Shown one piece after another: positions 58,240 through 64,000 of a stretch of DNA of 64,000 bases. Under the pieces are notes generated by a model that worked only from the letters and a program-made list of their open reading frames with translations, had not been told where the DNA came from and searched no databases. Position 1 is the stretch's first letter; each line of letters begins with the position of its first letter. Source of the DNA: Sporopachydermia quercuum (taxonomy: Eukaryota; Ascomycota; Sporopachydermiomycetes; Sporopachydermiales; Sporopachydermiaceae); contig BCGN01000006.1 of the NCBI GenBank assembly GCA_001599295.1, forward strand, positions 620,001 through 684,000, in the 5' to 3' direction. Position numbers and translations under genes: made by a program.

Positions 58240-58926
58240 TTATATGCTGTTCTCACGNTATTTGACTATTAGTATAGATATTAGTGAGAGAATGTTTTTC
58301 TCTAACCGGAAGATAAACAAAAGGAATGAGTGTCTGTTATAATGACGGCACAAAGTTGATAGATACTTGTTAGTTAAACTGGACTTCTATCAATTTAATA
58401 AATCAATTGTGTGTTCTAGTTATAAATTTGACANTTCTCCGTGCAACCAGTGCTTTGAAGAGTAAGTCAAGCGGTAAAGCAGTCCAGAAAGTCTATTAGT
58501 AGGTAAGAAGCATAAGCATCTGTTTCTTTCTCTTCTTTCTTACTACTTGATTTCTACAAGCTATGGGGAAATGGATCAAAACGTTCCTGATAAAAGCAGA
58601 TAATTTCAATAAAACACTTGCATAGGTTTTACTCTAATTATCAACAATACCCTTTTTCATCTAAGTGTTTTCTTAACTGTTTGTTCGCTGCTGATTGAAG
58701 ATTGGCTGATCTAGGTCAAACGATGTATGATAGAAACAGTCTGATTGATAGGATAGTTGTTGGGCAATCAAGTAGAATATTCAATCAACATGTTTATTAG
58801 TTGAGTCAATTCTATTTTGCCTTATATTCATTTTCTTCTGTATGATCTCATGACTGCCAAGCAACTATACTCTAGTGTTCTGTTCATATCAACATTCATA
58901 TATCTATCTATTCAGAACTCAGACCT
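58240..58926. other. Intergenic region, tRNA to SLX1
   Basis: Upstream side of both the tRNA and SLX1. Two single Ns lie here. I see no additional gene. Confidence 0.5.
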
Positions 58927-60265
58927 ATGTCGCAATCATTAACGAAATCTGTGATTTCATGCTCTGATGCTTCAGCAAAAGGGAAATCAAGGAAGATCCA
59001 TAAAATCCTTAATAAATCCATACATAACTCGGTCTTTCCTCCTTTTTACTGTGTATATTTATTACAGTCGGTTGCTAAACCCAGATCATTTTATATAGGA
59101 TCAACAAATGATCCGGTAAGAAGGTTAAGGCAACANAATGGTCTTATTAAAGGAGGAGCGTATAAAACGAAAAGAAATGGATGGAGACCTTGGAAAATGA
59201 TTATTAATGTATGGGGATTTCCGTCAAAAGTATCTGCGCTTCAATTTGAGTAAGTATTGATGAACTGATTGCAAGTATTGGTATGATTATTCTTATGTAG
59301 ATGTTTATTTACAACTTCAATTAACATTTAACATAGGCATGCATGGCAACATCCACATTTAACAAGACTGATTCCAAGCGAAGATAGAATAATCAAAAGC
59401 CAAGGAAGAAAACTGAAAGGAACACGATCATTGGATAATCATTTAGGGAATCTTCGTCTGTTACTAAGAAATGAGCCGTTTTGTAGATTGGATATGACCA
59501 TTCGTTTTCCGAATACTAATTTAGGTCTTGATACGCTTGAAAACAAAGCAGTAAAAGAGAAAACGATGCCAGAAAATGATAGTCTTGATGATAATGTAGC
59601 TGAAAGTGCAACCGATGAACATCTGACTGACAGCCACGAGTCTAATGAGTATACGCCTAACAAAGTGAATGATTTCAATCGAAACGTTTACGATAAATGG
59701 ATAGAAAACAAATATAAAATCAAATGCTCTCCGGGGATAAAAATTGATTTTGAAGCTATTAATAATACTCAAGGTAAGTAGTATCAAGTGAATGCTTGAA
59801 ATTATTGTTGATTATTTCGAGGACTTCGAAATTAATTACGTGAATGATGTAATATACAAGTACCTTTTTTGATTGATTCTAACAGCTAGTTCAGTTGATT
59901 CTCGNGTTGTCAATAAAGTAGAACATATTATAAATATGGTGAATATCTCTGCTTCTCATAAATGTTACGGCTGTAATGATGAGGTTACTCCTGTCAACTT
60001 TATTGCATCCTGTACAAGTGCAACCTGTTCATATCTCTGGCATTTGACTTGTCTAGCACAGTATCTAAAGGATCATAACAGTAGCAGTGGCAATAGAACT
60101 TCAAACAGTCTACAACAGATAATACCTATCAATAATTGTTCTTCAAGTAGTTCTACAAATAAGTCTACAAATGATTCGACAAATATTTGTCCATGTGGAC
60201 AAATATTTGTTTGGAGTAAAACTGCTCAAATTTCAGAATATGTTTATAGTTATTTCAATCAGTAA
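58927..60265 (+). CDS. SLX1: Structure-specific endonuclease Slx1, three exons
   Basis: Catalytic subunit of the Slx1-Slx4 nuclease, which cleaves branched DNA such as flaps, forks and Holliday junctions. Exons 58927..59249, 59337..59773 and 59895..60265 give 376 aa (S. cerevisiae 304). The GIY-YIG nuclease domain begins [28 protein letters not shown]; the C-terminal RING/PHD-like domain has [21 protein letters not shown] and CPCGQIFVW. An acidic Asn/Asp-rich linker lies between. Exon 3 could instead start at 59886, since two acceptors nine bases apart keep the same frame. A perfect 15-bp inverted repeat overlaps the last Cys codons. SLX1 is convergent with ROT2, 214 bp apart, as YBR228W is with YBR229C. 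Confidence 0.94.
60179..60210. repeat. Perfect 15-bp inverted repeat inside SLX1
   Basis: Arms 60179-60193 (ACAAATATTTGTCCA) and 60196-60210 are exact reverse complements around a TG centre. Each arm itself contains the 12-bp palindrome ACAAATATTTGT. The repeat encodes the CPCGQIF part of the zinc-binding domain. Confidence 0.95.
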
Positions 60266-60479
60266 TTCACAAATGAGCTTATGAACAAGGACACATTTTT
60301 ATCATTTTATTATAAATATAGGTCTACTGGTATTACTTCAACTATTCACTGTACTTTAGCTTCATATTTACTCTCTTTTGATACATTACATAGACGTATA
60401 AATGTCTATATCTATGAATATTTATATAAGGTAATCCTCATTCTTTCTTTTGTCAATTCAACATTTCATTATAAAAACT

Positions 60480-63401
60480 TTAGTTAATTTTAATTGACCA
60501 ATCATCAACAATGTTCACTTTGGGGTCTCTTATCACATATACATTTGAGACGTATTCAATTTCACCATTGAATGACCTCTCATGCTTCTTAATGCTTGTT
60601 TTCCAAGTCTCACCATTCTGCCTAACAGACACACTTCCTTCTGGTAATTCAGTACCAATAATGACAACCCTCTCAACACGGACATTATGCTGAAGCAACG
60701 ACCGAACAAAAGATCCTCTCTGGGCTTTGGTTGATTCTTCAGCACTATCTTCTTGCTTGTTTTCAGAGGTAATCATCCCGTCTTCATATTTAAACTGTTT
60801 ATAGACATAATCACCAGTTTCATAGCCATAAGACTTACCATCATCAATGTATAGGCTTCCATTAGCTATGCCTTCTTTGTTAACAATAACAATTAATGTA
60901 TAAGGATCAAATGTCATAAGTTCAGCACTTCTTCTGTATCGTTCTTTCNTAGGAACAACATAACCGGCTTTATACAAAATAGGAATTCTGTTCAAAGGGG
61001 CTTCTATTTCATATTTGGTACTGCCAGCATAATGAGTATAGTCATAATAGTTGTAATAGTCATCTACTTCATAAGGAACATTGATAACAACGGAGTGAGC
61101 ATTCTCATCAGTCACAGGCTTGACCAAAATACCAGTTTCGCCAAGGATCACTTGATCTTCTATTCGATACACTCGTAAAGCTTCAGGGTATTCATACACC
61201 ATTGGTCTAACAATAGGATCACCGTATACGAACGCTGTGTAAAACGCGGTATACCAAGCAGGTAGTAAAGAATATCTGATTCTAACAGCTTCACGCATAA
61301 TAGAAGTGAAGGGCTCACCTGCAATCCACGGTTCTCTTCTCTTTGAATCTATATGGGCATGAGCTCTAAAGAAAGGGTACCAAATGCCTGCTTGATACCA
61401 TCGAGTGAGCAACTCTTTACTAGGATCACCAAAAAATCCACCAACATCTGAACCTGAAAATGGCATACCAGAAATACCTTGAGTAAGCAGCATTGGTAAT
61501 GATATCTTGAGATACTCCCATTTAGACATATTGTCTCCACTCCACATAGCAGCAGATCTCTGAGAACCCGCAAAATAAGACCTGGTTAAAACAAAAGGCC
61601 TGGTTTTATCGTCTTCGCCAAACCGTGTAATTAATGCATCTGCTGTGCTGTTATGTACAGTCAATCCATATAAGTTATGAACACTGCGATGCTCCCAGTT
61701 GCCCGCATGAATACTGTCTTTAGGCATAGTAGTCTCTGGACCATTAAATACAGATGGTTCATTCATATCGTTCCAAATGAATATATTCCTATGTTTCCTG
61801 CACAAATTTTCACCATATTTGTAGAGAGATTCCCAATACTTTCTAGCCTTTTCGCCAAAAGTGTCTATCCAAACAGATTCACCAGGCCAGCAATGCCCAT
61901 GGTATGTATCACCTTGAGAATTCAACACTGCTAGTTTCTTATCGGCAATAGTTTTGTACACATCGTAGTCTGGAGCTACCTTTATATGAGGATCTATAAT
62001 AGCCACCAGTTTTCTTTTGACTTCATCAAGCCTATCTAACATATAATCAGGATCACCAAATGTCTCAGGCTTCCAAGTGAAATATTTCTTATCGTCAGTG
62101 TATTCAATATCAAGCCATAGAACATCATTGGGTAGGCCATATTTATCCATATTAGCCGACACCTCTAGTACATCTTCTTGGTCGTTGTAATTCCATCTAC
62201 ACTGATGGTATCCTAAGGAAAACAGCTGTGGTAAAGCTGTAGTTCCTGCTAGGGAAGCATAGGAACGAATGACAGATTTGGGAGTAGGCCCAATCATTAC
62301 AATGAAGTCCAAGACACCATTTTCAGAGATCCAATGTGTAATGGTGCTCTCTTTATTAGCGACATTTCGGTATTTCTGAATATCAACGTAGGTATCAGCA
62401 GCGTTGAGCCAAAATAGGCCAACGGTGACATTAGGCTTATAAGCTTGCATCAAAGGAATTGATCCATACATAGGTAGAACGCTGTTCGTAGTGTATTCAA
62501 ATATATCAACGTTGTAGAGTCTATAGGGCTGGTTATGAGTATTATCGTTGCTATCATCAGCTGAGGAAATTCCTGTTTCTTTTAATGCAAATGAATCACT
62601 ATGCTCGGGTATACCATATACATTACTATAGCCAGGGAAATTGAAATCAACAGCAACTGACTCTGGGCCAATAACACGTTTCTCTCCAGAAGAGTCCTTA
62701 AACGAGTCTTTCCACATGTCATCGCTGATTTCCAACTCTGACAATGTTTCATCAATAGCTTCTTCTTCAGATTTAGCTCTAAAGTGCTCAATATTCAGTA
62801 ATCCCAGCTGATTGACCCCTAGTTGTAGTTCTCCTTTATAATAGAACACCAGTTTGAACGGATTAAACGTCAAGTGGAACTCATAATTGTTGTCCTCACC
62901 GTAGCTTGCTATCAAACTAGAGGAGTCCTCGCTGAAGCTGTATTGGGCTGCTGATGGTTTGACCCCATTTGTTAGAACCCATTTCTCAGCTTCGTTGTAC
63001 CTTTGTTTCCGAACAAGATTATTTATCAGATCTGCGCCCTGGCGAGCTTTTTCATCAGCAGTGAATCTGACAGTGTTGTCCTGTAGTACTGTTAGTTTGA
63101 AAGGGAATTCCACCAGTTCTGACGTTGGTAGCTGCTTGAAAACTGTACCTGTGAGAGTACCATCGTGTTGTAAGTTGATAGATAGCTCATCAGGGTTGAT
63201 GAAATAAGGAGACTTGAAAGTTCTACCAAGGTTTGCTATTTGGCTGGCATAGTGTCTATTTCTTTTACAGAATCCTGATTGTTCGCAGGACTTGAATAGG
63301 TATTCTTTGACTGCTAGAGACTGTNGAGGAAATAGAACTAAGCATATAGTGAGTATGGTTATGAACTTGATACCAAATATGTGATTGATCTTTGACAGCA
63401 T
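60480..63401 (-). CDS. ROT2: Glucosidase II alpha subunit (GH31)
   Basis: ER-lumen glycosidase that trims the two inner glucoses from N-glycans on newly made glycoproteins, acting with a beta subunit (Gtb1) in quality control; in S. cerevisiae it also affects cell-wall glucan. 973 aa (S. cerevisiae about 954). An N-terminal signal peptide (hydrophobic residues about 10-30) is followed by CEQSGFCKRNR. The GH31 catalytic barrel shows LPNDVLWLDIEYTD, the nucleophile in WNDMNEPSVF (D545) and the acid/base in FSGSDVGGFFGDP (D652), then WYQAGIWYPFFRAHAH. No HDEL, as usual for this subunit, which is held through its partner. Two single Ns lie in codons without changing the frame. Confidence 0.95.
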   Translation of the reverse strand: MLSKINHIFGIKFITILTICLVLFPXQSLAVKEYLFKSCEQSGFCKRNRHYASQIANLGRTFKSPYFINPDELSINLQHDGTLTGTVFKQLPTSELVEFPFKLTVLQDNTVRFTADEKARQGADLINNLVRKQRYNEAEKWVLTNGVKPSAAQYSFSEDSSSLIASYGEDNNYEFHLTFNPFKLVFYYKGELQLGVNQLGLLNIEHFRAKSEEEAIDETLSELEISDDMWKDSFKDSSGEKRVIGPESVAVDFNFPGYSNVYGIPEHSDSFALKETGISSADDSNDNTHNQPYRLYNVDIFEYTTNSVLPMYGSIPLMQAYKPNVTVGLFWLNAADTYVDIQKYRNVANKESTITHWISENGVLDFIVMIGPTPKSVIRSYASLAGTTALPQLFSLGYHQCRWNYNDQEDVLEVSANMDKYGLPNDVLWLDIEYTDDKKYFTWKPETFGDPDYMLDRLDEVKRKLVAIIDPHIKVAPDYDVYKTIADKKLAVLNSQGDTYHGHCWPGESVWIDTFGEKARKYWESLYKYGENLCRKHRNIFIWNDMNEPSVFNGPETTMPKDSIHAGNWEHRSVHNLYGLTVHNSTADALITRFGEDDKTRPFVLTRSYFAGSQRSAAMWSGDNMSKWEYLKISLPMLLTQGISGMPFSGSDVGGFFGDPSKELLTRWYQAGIWYPFFRAHAHIDSKRREPWIAGEPFTSIMREAVRIRYSLLPAWYTAFYTAFVYGDPIVRPMVYEYPEALRVYRIEDQVILGETGILVKPVTDENAHSVVINVPYEVDDYYNYYDYTHYAGSTKYEIEAPLNRIPILYKAGYVVPXKERYRRSAELMTFDPYTLIVIVNKEGIANGSLYIDDGKSYGYETGDYVYKQFKYEDGMITSENKQEDSAEESTKAQRGSFVRSLLQHNVRVERVVIIGTELPEGSVSVRQNGETWKTSIKKHERSFNGEIEYVSNVYVIRDPKVNIVDDWSIKIN

Positions 63402-64000
63402 GATGATGGTTATGATGGTGAATGATAGGACATCAAGGAAGCTATTCCATTAGATAATAATAAAAGCAAGAATTATTATGTTATTTAAACAAATTTTGAT
63501 CAGTAATTCAATTAGTATAACTGAATTGTAGTGCGTTAGTATATGATTGTAGTGCCAGTCCTTCTCTTCTGTTGTGTAGTTAACAGTACTCAACAAAGTG
63601 GAGGAATCGTATCAATTGACAATTGACTGTGGAGTCTATCAACAAACAATCTCACGCTGATTACCAATCCATCAGTATGTAATCTGTAGTCAAATGTTCT
63701 ATTGATGCAGTTAAAAGTAGTTATAAGCCAATACTAGAAGTGTTTATAATAAATAAATGCATAAATATCAGAAACATAAGATCAGAGTAATTATTGCAAA
63801 AGACCTGCTTTCTGAAGAGAAAACTGTGAATGCATATGAGATGGTTTCTTGATAGATTATGCATAATCACGCATATTGAGAGAAAGGTACACAAAGAGTA
63901 GTAGCTAGCAGGAAGATGACTGGGGAAATAACAGGGAAGCAAGATGTTTGTTGTAGTTGGTAGGCTTCATTTATCGGTATCCAGTTATTTTAAAGAANTT
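63402..64000. other. Non-coding stretch at window end
   Basis: ROT2 promoter side. The open frame at 63721-63942 on the minus strand has no recognisable features and I do not call it a gene. Confidence 0.4.

Overview
This is nuclear DNA from a budding yeast (Saccharomycotina). It is AT-rich, with 23 recognisable protein genes and one tRNA. Ten of the genes carry spliceosomal introns, about 21 coding introns in all, mostly 75-160 nt with GTAAGT-type donors and CTAAC branch points. CTG codons fall at conserved Leu positions in cyclin C, the Ark1/Prk1 kinase and Rcm1, so the code looks standard and the CTG-clade (Ser) yeasts are unlikely. A mitochondrial complex I subunit gene (NDUFB3/B12 type) rules out Saccharomycetaceae such as S. 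cerevisiae, which lack complex I. Gene order is nonetheless very close to the S. cerevisiae ancestor. A Phaffomycetales-like or similar lineage fits, but I do not assign a genus. I see no transposon, virus-like element, CRISPR array or rRNA.

Layout. 0.5-2.1 kb: UBA3 (NEDD8/Rub1 activation), five exons. 5.2-9.2 kb: a ferric reductase and a WDR89-like WD40 protein. 10.2-44.4 kb: a long block that combines two S. cerevisiae regions descended from the whole-genome duplication. In order it holds the Ark1/Prk1 kinase, HDA1, RCM1, LYS12, FAP1, complex I B12, EFM6, RSM25, an unnamed probable mitochondrial helical-repeat protein (positional match of YIL092W), KSH1, UTP25, ICE2 and SSN8. As I recall, these genes sit on chromosome IX (PRK1, LYS12, RSM25, YIL092W, UTP25, ICE2) or chromosome XIV (ARK1, HDA1, RCM1, FAP1, EFM6, KSH1, SSN8) in S. 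cerevisiae. 46.9-49.1 kb: a ceramide synthase and a Maf-type nucleotide pyrophosphatase. 50.7-57.8 kb: CYB5 and NOP15, neighbours in S. cerevisiae, here separated by a bacterial-type arylsulfatase gene. 58.2 kb: tRNA-Gly(GCC). 58.9-63.4 kb: SLX1 and ROT2, convergent as in S. cerevisiae.

The genes are mostly housekeeping: ribosome biogenesis (RCM1, UTP25, NOP15), mitochondria (LYS12, RSM25, B12, the helical-repeat protein), ER and secretory pathway (ROT2, ICE2, KSH1, ceramide synthase, CYB5), chromatin and transcription (HDA1, SSN8), actin/endocytosis (kinase) and DNA repair (SLX1). The clearest accessory gene is the arylsulfatase. Several genes were found only by reconstructing splicing: B12, KSH1, CYB5, and the first exons of SSN8, UBA3 and LYS12. 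Isolated single N characters occur through most of the window but are nearly absent from about 24.6 to 46.7 kb.
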